Shown here: piece by piece, positions 41,961 through 50,460 of the stretch
Position numbering within the stretch: position 1 is the stretch's first letter
How the letters are laid out: each line of letters opens with the position of its first letter
DNA from: Pirellulales bacterium
Lineage (GTDB): Bacteria; Planctomycetota; Planctomycetia; Pirellulales; Lacipirellulaceae
NCBI GenBank assembly: GCA_022448265.1
Contig: JAKVCC010000013.1
Coordinates: forward strand, 1-64,000
Length of the DNA: 64,000 nt
Direction of reading: 5' to 3'
Notes under the pieces: model-generated
What the model was told of the DNA's origin: nothing
Databases searched by the model: none
Seen by the model: only the letters and a program-made list of their open reading frames with translations
Program-made: the position numbers and the translations under genes

Positions 41961-42322
41961 GCTGTTCAAATTATTCCAACGGAATTTAATCGCAAATCAA
42001 AATTGAAGGCCACTTTCCAGGCGGGAGAGAACGAGAAACAATTTGATCTGAAAACGCAGACAGATCCGGAGGAGGAAAGGTAGCGGAAGCGGAGCAGGAG
42101 GCGTTAGGGGGTCTGTAAGACGGTAAGACTTCTTGATTGTGGGGTGGAGTTAGTTCGGTGGGATTTCAAGGGGAATGATGGGTGGTGTCCGTCAAGTTGC
42201 GCACTTTCGATTTGGGCAAGTTCTCCAACCTGGTAGATCCGCCCGCAAGTGCGCAGCTTTGTAGCAGCGAGATGAGGCCTCACTGCATCACGATAATGAC
42301 AACAAAAAAACTTTGGGGCGAT
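41961..42322. other. Intergenic stretch without recognised gene
   Basis: No frame with family resemblance was seen. The stretch lies between the Gfo/Idh remnant and the stop codon of the ThiF-like gene at 42323. No T-rich hairpin terminator was found for that leftward gene. Confidence 0.4.
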
Positions 42323-43087
42323 TCATGGTGCTGCTGATGGTACCGACTGGCATACTGCACAATCGATACGACGCTGAATCGCAATCTTACGCAGATTCAT
42401 CCCTGCCGTGTCGATGTAGATCATCTTGCCGAGATGTGCATCGCCAATACCGGTTAACAGGCAGATTCCCTGGACGACAGCAATATTCGCAATCAAGGAC
42501 GACACGGCGCCCAACACGGGAAATCGTCGGTTCCAGTGGGGTGGTTCTTCGGGGTAGAGGCACGCCAAGCAGGGCGTCAGGCCGGGCACGATGGTAACGA
42601 CCTGACCTTCCATGCTGAACATCGCGGCGTCGATCAGCGATTTACGCTGCCGCACACACTGCCGGTTCAGGAGAAATCGCTCGTTAAACCGTGGCGCCGC
42701 GTCGAAGACGATGTCTGCGCTGCCTACCAGTTCCTCCGCATTTTCCTCGTTGATGTTGGCGTTAACCGTTTCCACGGTAATATGCGGATTAAACGCCTGC
42801 AAGGTCTCGCGAGCACTTTCGATGCGTGGTTGCCCCAGGGATCCATGCCGCATGAGGACCTGACGATTCAGATCGCTCGGCTGTAGGTTACCTCCGTGCG
42901 CCAAAACCAGTTTACCGATTCCGGCGGCGGCAAGTTGCAGGGCGATCGGTCCGCCAAGTCCTCCAGTGCGCGAAACCAGCGCTGTGGTGTTGCGCAGTTT
43001 TTCCTGACCCTCCTGGCCAAAGCCGGGAATGTCCAACTGCCACTCGTAGAAAGCGCGGTCCCGGTCACTGAGCGGATTGTTGCAAAT
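42323..43087 (-). CDS. ThiF/MoeB/HesA-like adenylyltransferase, probable ATT start, atypical active site
   Basis: A 254-residue protein. Family similarity begins with NPLSDRDRAFYEWQLDIPGF, upstream of any ATG, GTG or TTG except a TTG within it. The codon at 43087-43085 is ATT, placed 8 bases after a perfect AGGAGG (43096-43101), so ATT is the most likely start. It has a nucleotide loop (RTGGLGGP) and LQPSDLNRQVLMRHGSLGQP (the NLNRQ region), and both zinc CxxC pairs (TPCLACL, DCAVCQ). The usual catalytic-loop Cys before VLGAV is absent (FPVLGAV), and the acidic residue at 'VDxD' is replaced (LAHGGN). It probably activates the MoaD-like protein coded 4 bases upstream, by adenylation without a thioester step. 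Confidence 0.85.
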   Translation of the reverse strand: MCNNPLSDRDRAFYEWQLDIPGFGQEGQEKLRNTTALVSRTGGLGGPIALQLAAAGIGKLVLAHGGNLQPSDLNRQVLMRHGSLGQPRIESARETLQAFNPHITVETVNANINEENAEELVGSADIVFDAAPRFNERFLLNRQCVRQRKSLIDAAMFSMEGQVVTIVPGLTPCLACLYPEEPPHWNRRFPVLGAVSSLIANIAVVQGICLLTGIGDAHLGKMIYIDTAGMNLRKIAIQRRIDCAVCQSVPSAAP

Positions 43088-43091
43088 TTCT

Positions 43092-43382
43092 TTATCCTCC
43101 TGAGATTGGCATCATGAGAAACAAATCATGATCACGCTCCAACGAAAATGAATCAGGATTCGTAATCTGTGATCCGTCTACCACAACGACAATGCTCTTC
43201 CTGAGCGTATCGTCCGAATCAAACAGCAGCTCTTTCATTTCCGCCGAACATGCCACGGCTCGATCGCGCAGCAGCAGGGTCAAAGGCGAGCCTTGCATCG
43301 CCGTCGCCGATTCCTGCTCGACACCAGCGGCGCGAGCCAGTTGAGCCGTGTAGGTTATCGTCACATTGACTGTCTTAGGCAT
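43092..43382 (-). CDS. MoaD/ThiS-like ubiquitin-fold sulfur carrier
   Basis: A 96-residue protein from ATG at 43382 (MPKTVNVTITYTAQLARAAG); a longer frame to 43448 has no added similarity. It has the beta-grasp pattern VNVTITYTAQL...IVVVVDGSQI...LERDHDLFLMMPISGG and ends in Gly-Gly, required for C-terminal adenylation. Its stop codon lies 4 bases from the ATT start of the ThiF-like gene, and its last codons contain that gene's Shine-Dalgarno sequence. The two form a carrier-activator pair, used in molybdopterin/tungstopterin, thiamine or cysteine-type pathways. Which one cannot be read here. Confidence 0.88.
   Translation of the reverse strand: MPKTVNVTITYTAQLARAAGVEQESATAMQGSPLTLLLRDRAVACSAEMKELLFDSDDTLRKSIVVVVDGSQITNPDSFSLERDHDLFLMMPISGG
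43096..43101 (-). promoter_or_regulatory. Shine-Dalgarno that decides the ATT start of the ThiF-like gene
   Basis: AGGAGG on the minus strand inside the final codons (Ser-Gly-Gly) of the MoaD-like gene. It lies 8 bases before the ATT at 43087-43085, the ideal spacing, whereas no canonical start codon in the correct frame is within reach. Confidence 0.75.
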
Positions 43383-43643
43383 ACGTCCCGTCCCGAATCG
43401 CAACGGATCACAGTTTCTGATCATAACCCAGTTGTCCAGAATCCACATGCCCTAAATATGATCCTGCTCGTGCTCCGGGCCCTGCTCTTGTATGACTGAC
43501 TACCAGTCAGCCTAATGACACGTTTATGACACGGTATTCAGATATCGCCACATAAAAGCATGGACGAAATGGAAAGGAGAGAAATTGGCCCGATTATCGC
43601 AATTCGTTTCCAATTAAAAGATTACTGTAAAAACAGCGGAAAA

Positions 43644-43692
43644 CGATCTCCTGCCCCCAGTCAAACGCGCTACCAGACTGCGCCACGGCCCG
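43644..43692 (-). tRNA. tRNA-Pro(GGG) 5' fragment, truncated
   Basis: On the minus strand, the bases from 43692 to about 43644 read as the 5' acceptor strand (CGGGCCG), TG, D-arm (GCGCAGTCTGGTAGCGC), and anticodon arm (TTTGACTGGGGGCAGGAG) with anticodon GGG, as in proline tRNAs. After that the T-arm (GGTTCGAATCC) and 3' acceptor strand do not follow; instead there is AT-rich DNA. The anticodon stem also lacks one base on its 3' side. It is therefore a 5' remnant, not a functional tRNA. Confidence 0.55.
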
Positions 43693-44059
43693 AAACTCCT
43701 TGCAGTTGCACTGTAATAACTTAACCGATGCCGCCAACCCCTTTAATGCAACCTGACCTTACTCCGCTTTTAGTACGGGCCTAAGTAAGAGAATCATGGC
43801 TAAAGATTCCGCTGTTCCTTTGGAGCGAGTCCGTAGCCTCCAGCGAAAGAGAGCAGTGGTCGGCAAATGCCACGACCAAGTGGTTCTTCGCGAGGACAAT
43901 TCATATACCCCTCAGAGCTGACCCACTATCCTACGAGCTGCGTCTTGAGGAAAAACATCACCTACAGTAGCATGACGCTTCGCAGCATGGGTGCCTCCCG
44001 CTTCCTTTGCCTTCAGCTGGCGACTTCACAGTTTTCCTTCCGGATGGAGTAAACGCGCG
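43693..44059. other. Intergenic stretch upstream of the beta-propeller gene
   Basis: No gene recognised. It should hold the promoter of the gene at 44060. A short frame in the region near 43867 has no similarity to known families. TGGAG at 44045-44049 is a suitable ribosome binding site for the ATG at 44060. Confidence 0.4.
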
Positions 44060-45304
44060 ATGCCCAAGATTATTCTGGTCGGGCTACTAGGGCTTCTTTT
44101 TAATTCACTGCCGGCAATGGCCACCGATGGTCCTTGGCCGCAGTGGCGCGGCCCCCAACGCGACGACGTATCGGAAGAAACAGGACTGCTCCAAGCATGG
44201 CCCGAGGATGGACCTCCACACCGCTGGCTGTTTAAGGAATGTGGCCTGGGCTATGCGGGACCGGCCATTGTAGGAGATAGACTTTACATCTTAGGAGCGC
44301 GAGCAGGTCAAGAAGAGCTAATCTGCTTGGATGTAAATGAGGGGCGAGAAGTTTGGTCCAAACCGCTCGGCCTCGTTTACGAGAACGGCTGGGGCGATGG
44401 CCCCCGCTCGACGCCAACAGTCGAAGGAAAATTCATTTACGTGCTAGCCGCCCGAGGCAATCTAGCTTGCTTGCAGATCGACGACGGCACCATTGTTTGG
44501 CAACGGACCATGCAGGATTTGGGCGGCCAAACTCCCAATTGGGGTTATAGCGAATCGCCGCTGATTCACGAGGAAAAAATACTCTGTACTCCCGGAGGCG
44601 AACAAGGAGCTGTGGCAGCGCTTGACAAGGCCACTGGAGATCTCCTCTGGCAAACTTCTTCGGTTGACGAAACAGCCCACTACTCGTCGATCGTCGTAAC
44701 GGAACAAGCGGGGCGCGAGATTGGCGTCCAGCTACTCGTCAGCCAACTTATAGGATTCAGTCTGAACGATGGCAAGGTCTTGTGGAGCGTTCCCTGGGGC
44801 GGAAGCACGGCAGTGGTCCCGACACCGATCGTCTGGAAAAACGATGTCTATGTTACCTCCGGCTACGGCGCAGGCTGCATGCTGGTCCGCTTGCATAACG
44901 ATGATACGATCGAACAGATTTACGACAACAATCTGATGACTAACCATCATGGTGGTGTCATTCGCCTTGGCAATTACCTCTACGGCTATTCTGATGGCAA
45001 AGGCTGGGTCTGCCAGAACTTTGCCACCGGGACAAAAAAGTGGAGCGAACGCACGGCGCTGGGAAAAGGAGCCATTGCGTATGCCGATAGTCGATTTTAC
45101 TGCATCAGCGAGGATGAAGGCCACGTGGTCTTGATCGATGCCTCTGAAGAAGGCTGGCACGAGCAGGGCCGTTTTACCCTCGATCCGCAAACCGAATTGA
45201 GGAAACCGCGCGGCAAGATATGGGTGCATCCGGTCATTGCAAACGGACGACTCTACCTTCGCGATCAGGAATTGTTATTTTGCTTTGATATCAGAGACTA
45301 CTGA
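44060..45304 (+). CDS. Exported PQQ-type beta-propeller protein
   Basis: A 414-residue protein from ATG at 44060 (MPKIILVGLLGLLFNSLPAM, signal peptide); the in-frame ATG at 43991 adds 23 residues before the signal. It begins with WPQWRGPQRDDVSEETGLL, the hallmark entry of planctomycete PQQ-like propellers. Repeated blades include AGPAIVGDRLYILGA, GGEQGAVAALDKATGDLLWQ and QELLFCFDIRDY. These proteins are thought to be binding scaffolds or inactive relatives of quinoprotein dehydrogenases; no catalytic residues for PQQ are evident. The DUF6807 gene starts 15 bases downstream, so they probably form one operon. Confidence 0.88.
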   Translation: MPKIILVGLLGLLFNSLPAMATDGPWPQWRGPQRDDVSEETGLLQAWPEDGPPHRWLFKECGLGYAGPAIVGDRLYILGARAGQEELICLDVNEGREVWSKPLGLVYENGWGDGPRSTPTVEGKFIYVLAARGNLACLQIDDGTIVWQRTMQDLGGQTPNWGYSESPLIHEEKILCTPGGEQGAVAALDKATGDLLWQTSSVDETAHYSSIVVTEQAGREIGVQLLVSQLIGFSLNDGKVLWSVPWGGSTAVVPTPIVWKNDVYVTSGYGAGCMLVRLHNDDTIEQIYDNNLMTNHHGGVIRLGNYLYGYSDGKGWVCQNFATGTKKWSERTALGKGAIAYADSRFYCISEDEGHVVLIDASEEGWHEQGRFTLDPQTELRKPRGKIWVHPVIANGRLYLRDQELLFCFDIRDY

Positions 45305-45319
45305 TCGCTAGAAACGCCA

Positions 45320-46330
45320 ATGCGCCCTACACCGAGATTTCGAGTTTTTTTTGCCCGTTGGAGTGCGCGGGTCTGCCGGAGCTTCTTAGCCGCGGCCTTA
45401 ATCTATTTAGCCCACCTGAATTGCGGCACCGCTCTTGAGGGCGCTGAGGTCACCGCGAAGCATAGCGAACATGGTGCTGTGGTGCGCATCGACGGCAAAC
45501 TATTTGCCGAATATCGCACGCGATCCGGGCATCAACCGGCCATATGGCCAATTATTGGCCCCACCGGGAAGCCGACAACCCGTTCGTTCCCCATTGGGCC
45601 ACGAGAGCCAACTGAAAGGTCCGACCATCCGCATCACCACTCACTCTGGTTCGCTCATCAAGATGTGAACGGGCACGACTTCTGGCATGGAGACGGGGGG
45701 CGCAACGTCATCAAACATTTGGAATTCTCCAAGATTGAAAACCTCGGCCAGGAGGCCGTCGTGGTGACCCGCAATCGCTGGCTGGCAGGCGAAGAAAATC
45801 CGATCTGCGACGAGCGGCGAACGTTTCGTTTTGGTGCAAATGATGCAGCTCGGTGGATCGATTTCACTTCGGAGATTGTGGCCGCTCACGGCGCAGTGAC
45901 TTTCGGCGACATGAAAGACGGTGCATTTTCAGTGCGCGTGGCGGGTACTATGAAAGTCGACGCTGGCTTGGGAGGAAGCATCTTCAGTAGCGCTGGGCTC
46001 ACCGATCAGGATGCTTGGGGACTTCCCGCCGAGTGGGTCGATTACCACGGACCGGTCGAAGGGGAAACGGTCGGAATCGCCATCTTTAGCCATCCCTCCA
46101 ACTTTCAGCATCCGTGCCGGTGGCACGTTCGCAGCTACGGACTCTTTAGTGCTAACCCGTTTGGCGAACGCCCATTTCCGCAGATCAAATTCAAACAAAC
46201 GCCCAAGACAATTGCCAAGGGCGATACCATGACACTCCGTTACCGGGTGTTCATTCATCGCGGCAATACGAACACGGGCAAAGTGCGAGAAGCCTACGCG
46301 AGCTATGCGGGAGATGCCAGCAAGGGCTAA
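45320..46330 (+). CDS. DUF6807 / methane oxygenase PmoA-like exported protein
   Basis: A 336-residue protein with a signal peptide after a basic lead (FARWSARVCRSFLAAALIYL). It carries the family's motif string RSDHPHHHSLWFAHQDVNGH and DFWHG, followed by a galactose-mutarotase-like beta-supersandwich (RRTFRFGANDAARWIDFTSE; HPCRWHVRSYGLFSANPFGE). The name PmoA-like comes from annotation tradition and does not mean methane oxidation. The His-rich motif suggests metal or carbohydrate binding. It follows the beta-propeller gene by 15 bases and converges on the DUF1552 gene at 46336. Confidence 0.88.
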   Translation: MRPTPRFRVFFARWSARVCRSFLAAALIYLAHLNCGTALEGAEVTAKHSEHGAVVRIDGKLFAEYRTRSGHQPAIWPIIGPTGKPTTRSFPIGPREPTERSDHPHHHSLWFAHQDVNGHDFWHGDGGRNVIKHLEFSKIENLGQEAVVVTRNRWLAGEENPICDERRTFRFGANDAARWIDFTSEIVAAHGAVTFGDMKDGAFSVRVAGTMKVDAGLGGSIFSSAGLTDQDAWGLPAEWVDYHGPVEGETVGIAIFSHPSNFQHPCRWHVRSYGLFSANPFGERPFPQIKFKQTPKTIAKGDTMTLRYRVFIHRGNTNTGKVREAYASYAGDASKG

Positions 46331-46335
46331 TGGCC

Positions 46336-47697
46336 TCAAGCCAAGATAGATGACAGCGTTCCTGTGCTGTCCGCATAGTGCTTGCGCTCCATGCCAAGAG
46401 CATGCAACTGAGCGAGCCAAAGATTGGCCAAAGGTGTTCCCTGCTCGCACTGTATATGTCGCCCTTGTTTCAGTTTTCCGCCGCCACCACCTGCGACCAC
46501 CAGCGGCAAGTCGTTGTATTGATGCGTGGACCCATCCCCAAGCCCTGCACCAAGGGTAAAGATGATGTTGTCGAGCAGGGTGGTCCCGCCGGCCTCCTCG
46601 ATCGAATCCATCTTCTCGAGCAATCGGGTAAAAGCGCTCACATGAAAATGATCCAGCTTCAACAGGTCGTCAATAAACTCGGATTGGTTGTGCGACATTG
46701 CGTGATGACTGCGTGGCTGATCCAAAATGCCTTCATATTGATTGGTCGTTTGCCATCGTTCGGGAGCCACCATCAGCGTGCCCACGTTGGTTAAACCCGC
46801 TTGCAGTGCGGTGACCAGCAGATCCCCCATGACGTGAATGTATTCGTTGCGTGGAAGATGGTCGCCAGGCCGTTCTGTTCGGTATTCTGCAACCTCGGCT
46901 TTCATCGCATCGATCTTATCCATGCGCTGTTCAATCGAACGAATGGATTCATAGTACTCACCAAACTTGTGGCGGTCTGCCACACCGAGTTGCTTCTCAA
47001 GATCGCGCGCGTTGTCAAGGACAAGGTCGGTGATGTTGCGATAACGGGTGTGGGAGCGAGTGCTGAACAAACGGTCGTAAACCTGACGTGGATCACGTAA
47101 CGACGGCGCGACATGCCCAGGGCCGTACCACGACATGTTATCGAAATAAATGGACTCAACATTATCCTTCGCATCATTGCAACTCAACTCAAGTGTTGGA
47201 AACGGGGTCGTGCTTCCGATCTGGTCGCCAACTACGTGGTCCAACGTTCGATCGATGGGATAGGCCGAACGAAGCTCCGTATAGGGGGCACAACTGGAAA
47301 GGAAACAAGAAGCCGCCTGGGCATGGGAATCTGTGCCCTGTTGAAAAGTTCGGTCCAGGCCCGTGACCAAAGTGATCCGCTCCTTCATTTTTTGTAAGGG
47401 ATCAAGCGTTGGCGTAAAGGTAAGAGGGTGACTCCCAACCGGAGCGGCTTCTCCTACAAAGCGCCAGACGTCGTTTTGACTTGTGGCTTTAGGTAGCGCC
47501 CGCTGGGATTCTCCCGGGAAAAAACCTTGCCGGACTAGACCATTGGGGAGATAGAAAAAAGCCATACGAACGGCCGGCACTTCGGCCTGGGCAGCGACGG
47601 CTAGGCTCTCGAGACACGGCAGGCTCAATAGGGATCCGCCAAGACCACCTAAAAATCTGCGGCGCGATACTTGCTGCGCTTGCGCATCATTCTTCAT
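46336..47697 (-). CDS. DUF1552 protein, Tat-exported
   Basis: A 453-residue protein. The start at 47697 (MKNDAQAQQVSRRRFLGGLG) puts the Tat motif at residues 11-17 and overlaps the end of the DUF1592 gene by 11 bases; a longer in-frame start at 47712 adds 5 residues. DUF1552 features are RMAFFYLPNGLVRQGFFPG, DSHAQAASCFLSSCAP, DHVVGDQIG and NIIFTLGAGLGDGSTHQYND followed by LPLVVAGGGGGKLKQGRHIQ. It is an alkaline-phosphatase-superfamily-like exported partner of DUF1592 cytochromes. The two gene orders here and at 60801 are alike. Confidence 0.93.
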   Translation of the reverse strand: MKNDAQAQQVSRRRFLGGLGGSLLSLPCLESLAVAAQAEVPAVRMAFFYLPNGLVRQGFFPGESQRALPKATSQNDVWRFVGEAAPVGSHPLTFTPTLDPLQKMKERITLVTGLDRTFQQGTDSHAQAASCFLSSCAPYTELRSAYPIDRTLDHVVGDQIGSTTPFPTLELSCNDAKDNVESIYFDNMSWYGPGHVAPSLRDPRQVYDRLFSTRSHTRYRNITDLVLDNARDLEKQLGVADRHKFGEYYESIRSIEQRMDKIDAMKAEVAEYRTERPGDHLPRNEYIHVMGDLLVTALQAGLTNVGTLMVAPERWQTTNQYEGILDQPRSHHAMSHNQSEFIDDLLKLDHFHVSAFTRLLEKMDSIEEAGGTTLLDNIIFTLGAGLGDGSTHQYNDLPLVVAGGGGGKLKQGRHIQCEQGTPLANLWLAQLHALGMERKHYADSTGTLSSILA

Positions 47698-49774
47698 GCT
47701 CGACCTCTCCAAGGGGGGCGCCTCGTGTGTTTTTGTGGTGAAATGGTTCGCTTAAGGCAACCATCTTCAGTATGGTGCGTATTGAATCCTGCCCCGACAT
47801 CGCACTCTCGGCAATCTTGGCAAGCGCAGGCGAGTCTGCGGGGCTAAGTTCGCGTCCCAAGGCATAGGATAGCAGATGTGCCGAGAACCCGCGAACAAAC
47901 CGGCGCTTTTCCTTCATAATACTCCGTTTGAATTCAACGGATGTCATAAATTCGTGCCGATTAAACAACTTGCCGCTCGGATCTACCTGTCGCCCGTTTT
48001 CATATTTATCGCGCCACAGGCCAGTCGGTCCGTAGTTTTCCAAAGCGAAACCCAACGGATCAATCTGTTTGTGACAACTCGCACAGTCTTGGCGGGTGCG
48101 ATGCTCAGAAAATCGCTCGCGAATGGTAAGATTTTTTAGATACCCTTCGTCCGGTTCAGGCAGTGGTGGCACATCCGCCGGCGGAGGATCAGGTGGATCA
48201 TTGAAGATTACCGTGTTGACCCAAGCGCCACGCGTGATGGGCTGGGTACGTGTAGGTGACGAGGTCATGGTCATTACTGCTGCATTTGTGATCACGCCAC
48301 CCCATCGCGGATCAGTAACGGGAATTCTTTTGAAAGTGATTTTATTCACCGACCCGCCACGCGTTTTTGCATCGCCATTGTAACTGCGGGCAAGTACGTC
48401 GCTGCGCCAGGAGAATTTCGGATCGATCAGCTCCAGAATGGACCGGTCTTCGATATAGACTGTTTCGAACAACAGCAGCGGTTCCATCATCATGTGCATA
48501 CTGACTCGGTACCCGCCGACGAAATAAAAAGATTCGAACTTCTCGGGATCTGGAATCGAAGTAATCAGACGGTCCAGTTGCAACCACTGGCTGGGAAAAG
48601 CTTCACAGAACCGAGCCGTCCGGCGATCGTTCAACATACGATCAATCTGGGCGTTCAGCGTTGATGGTTCGCTCAATTCGCCCCGCTGGGCCAGATCCAG
48701 CAGCGTAGCATCAGGGATACTGCTCCATAGAAAAAACGAGAGCCTGGAAGCGAGTTCAAAATCGCCCAAAGGCTGGCGGGTTGCTGAGGCTTCGCCCCTT
48801 TCCTGTGTGTCGTACAAATACAGAAAGTCGGGAGAGGCGAGGGTCGCACCAACCACGGTCTTCATGGTGGTGGTGAAACTCGCACCCGACTCAAGGCTGT
48901 TTTTCGCAAAGGCGACAAAGCGGTCGAGTGTCTCAGGATTAACAGGGCGTCGAAACGCTCGGCGGAGAAACTCTGTCAAGCGCGTGCGAATCGCCTGGAG
49001 TTGGTCGCCATCGGTGGGGGGCATGAAAAATCGGTTCCAGCTCCGGCATTCTTTCGGATTCAGGTCGCGGCTATCAACAATCGTTTGGCTCAGGAGCAGA
49101 AAAGATTCTAACAGCAGCGGTGAAAGGGTCAGATGGTCAGCGCGGTTGTCGTAACCATGTTCCGCCCGCAAATCTTGAGGAAACGCAGCCGCGCCCATGA
49201 ATCCCTCAGCCCTTTGGAGGTCTCGATCTTTTCCGAGGGGCCGGCTAGCGACCTCAACCTCTGGAGGCATTTTTCCTTTTTCGGGATGAAAGTAATCCGT
49301 GTAGCGCCGCATTAATCGTTCGTTCAACCGGAAAATGTTTCTCTCGAGTTCCAGAAGATCAACTACCGCATTGTTGTATTGGAAACGATTCATCCGCCTA
49401 ATCGGCGTAGAAGCGAAGGATTGAGTCGCCAGCGATTGCTCCAGTATCGCTTCCAAATGTTGGATCATTGCGTCACGAGTTCCAACTTCAAGGGGCTCTT
49501 CCTCTTCAGGTGGCATGTCCTGATCACTCAGGACACCAATCAGGGTTTCCAGAAGATCCGGCTGGCGCAAGAGGTCACTAAAACTTCTAAGATTGAGGAG
49601 GTTGACTTCGCCCTCGAGCCGGCCTTCCTCGCCGTGACATTTGACACAATGAGCCGCAAACGTCGGCTGCAGTAGCGAAGAAAAGGCGTCCGTGGCATCA
49701 CTCCGTACCGGTGGCAAGCCAATAGCAATCGCGAAGGCAGCCAAGTGGATCAAATTTTTAACCGGCACGATCAT
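47687..49774 (-). CDS. Planctomycete cytochrome with DUF1587/1592/1588/1585 domains
   Basis: A 695-residue exported c-type cytochrome. It has a signal peptide (LAAFAIAIGLPPVRSDA), haem motif CVKCH at about residue 43 in a PSCyt-like domain, RRMNRFQYNNAVVDLLELER (DUF1587), a DUF1592 part (LASRLSFFLWSSIPDATLLD), DUF1588 (TRGAWVNTVIFNDPPDPPPA), a second haem site CASCHKQIDPLGFALENY, and DUF1585 at the C-terminus (SYALGRELSPADSPALAKIA). It starts a two-gene unit with the DUF1552 gene, which overlaps it. The role is unproven; redox or polysaccharide-related functions have been suggested for such pairs. Confidence 0.93.
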   Translation of the reverse strand: MIVPVKNLIHLAAFAIAIGLPPVRSDATDAFSSLLQPTFAAHCVKCHGEEGRLEGEVNLLNLRSFSDLLRQPDLLETLIGVLSDQDMPPEEEEPLEVGTRDAMIQHLEAILEQSLATQSFASTPIRRMNRFQYNNAVVDLLELERNIFRLNERLMRRYTDYFHPEKGKMPPEVEVASRPLGKDRDLQRAEGFMGAAAFPQDLRAEHGYDNRADHLTLSPLLLESFLLLSQTIVDSRDLNPKECRSWNRFFMPPTDGDQLQAIRTRLTEFLRRAFRRPVNPETLDRFVAFAKNSLESGASFTTTMKTVVGATLASPDFLYLYDTQERGEASATRQPLGDFELASRLSFFLWSSIPDATLLDLAQRGELSEPSTLNAQIDRMLNDRRTARFCEAFPSQWLQLDRLITSIPDPEKFESFYFVGGYRVSMHMMMEPLLLFETVYIEDRSILELIDPKFSWRSDVLARSYNGDAKTRGGSVNKITFKRIPVTDPRWGGVITNAAVMTMTSSPTRTQPITRGAWVNTVIFNDPPDPPPADVPPLPEPDEGYLKNLTIRERFSEHRTRQDCASCHKQIDPLGFALENYGPTGLWRDKYENGRQVDPSGKLFNRHEFMTSVEFKRSIMKEKRRFVRGFSAHLLSYALGRELSPADSPALAKIAESAMSGQDSIRTILKMVALSEPFHHKNTRGAPLGEVEHEE

Positions 49775-50460
49775 TGGTCCTACAGAATCACACTCGCGGA
49801 TTGGCCATCTGCGGATTGGAATAACCGATAGGAGACGGACGCCCAGATTTCAATTGCAAGCCCCCGACCGGCTAGGACTCAGTCCCTAGTCCGGTCTTGA
49901 CCAATTATTCTCCATAGGGATCCAGCCCCGAAACAAGTCTAGACCTACTACATCGTCATTCTAACAACAATTTTTCCGTAAAAATACTACGGGGTACCTT
50001 TCTGAAATTCTTCCGGTACTCGCCCGGCCAGAGAAGTGGGGACCTACTCGACGCGATGCGCATGACCATGGCCAATTCCGCCCCGGAATTTTTTACTAAA
50101 AAACGTTACCACGAGTTCGGCACTGGTATGGCCGTAGTCAAACTCTGCCCCCAAGTTGACCGCCTGTGTAAACGAAACACGGTGTCTTGCCCGGCAGGCC
50201 TTCGGCCGCGGCGCTGGCCAGTGCTGAGGAGTGACAAGGGAGATTGCCCCCTGTCATTAGGTTGGTCGCCACAGCCCAAACAGTTTGCAAAATCCATGGT
50301 GTGACTCGCCTGCTCTGCAAATCCCGGGCGACCTAACTGTTAGAATCGTTTTTTTCCTTATTCATCTGAGCCGGCCTAGTTGGGCAACGCGGCCTACACT
50401 ATAAGATGTCCCCAATCGCAACTTCGAAGACACACCCCCAACTTGCCAGGAAACACGAAT
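49775..50460. other. Divergent intergenic stretch without recognised gene
   Basis: About 690 bases between the leftward DUF1592 gene and the rightward hydrolase gene. Short frames here (for example 50056-50304) have no family resemblance. Promoters for both neighbours are expected, but I cannot place them. Confidence 0.4.

Noticed and set aside
43491-43512. A short palindrome (CTGAC-5-GTCAG) upstream of the MoaD-like gene as an operator
   Set aside because: The 5-bp arms are too short to be distinguished from chance and no matching regulator is nearby.
45320-46330. A methane mono-oxygenase subunit, as the family name PmoA suggests
   Set aside because: The protein is a soluble exported DUF6807 beta-sandwich; particulate methane mono-oxygenase subunits are membrane proteins of different sequence.
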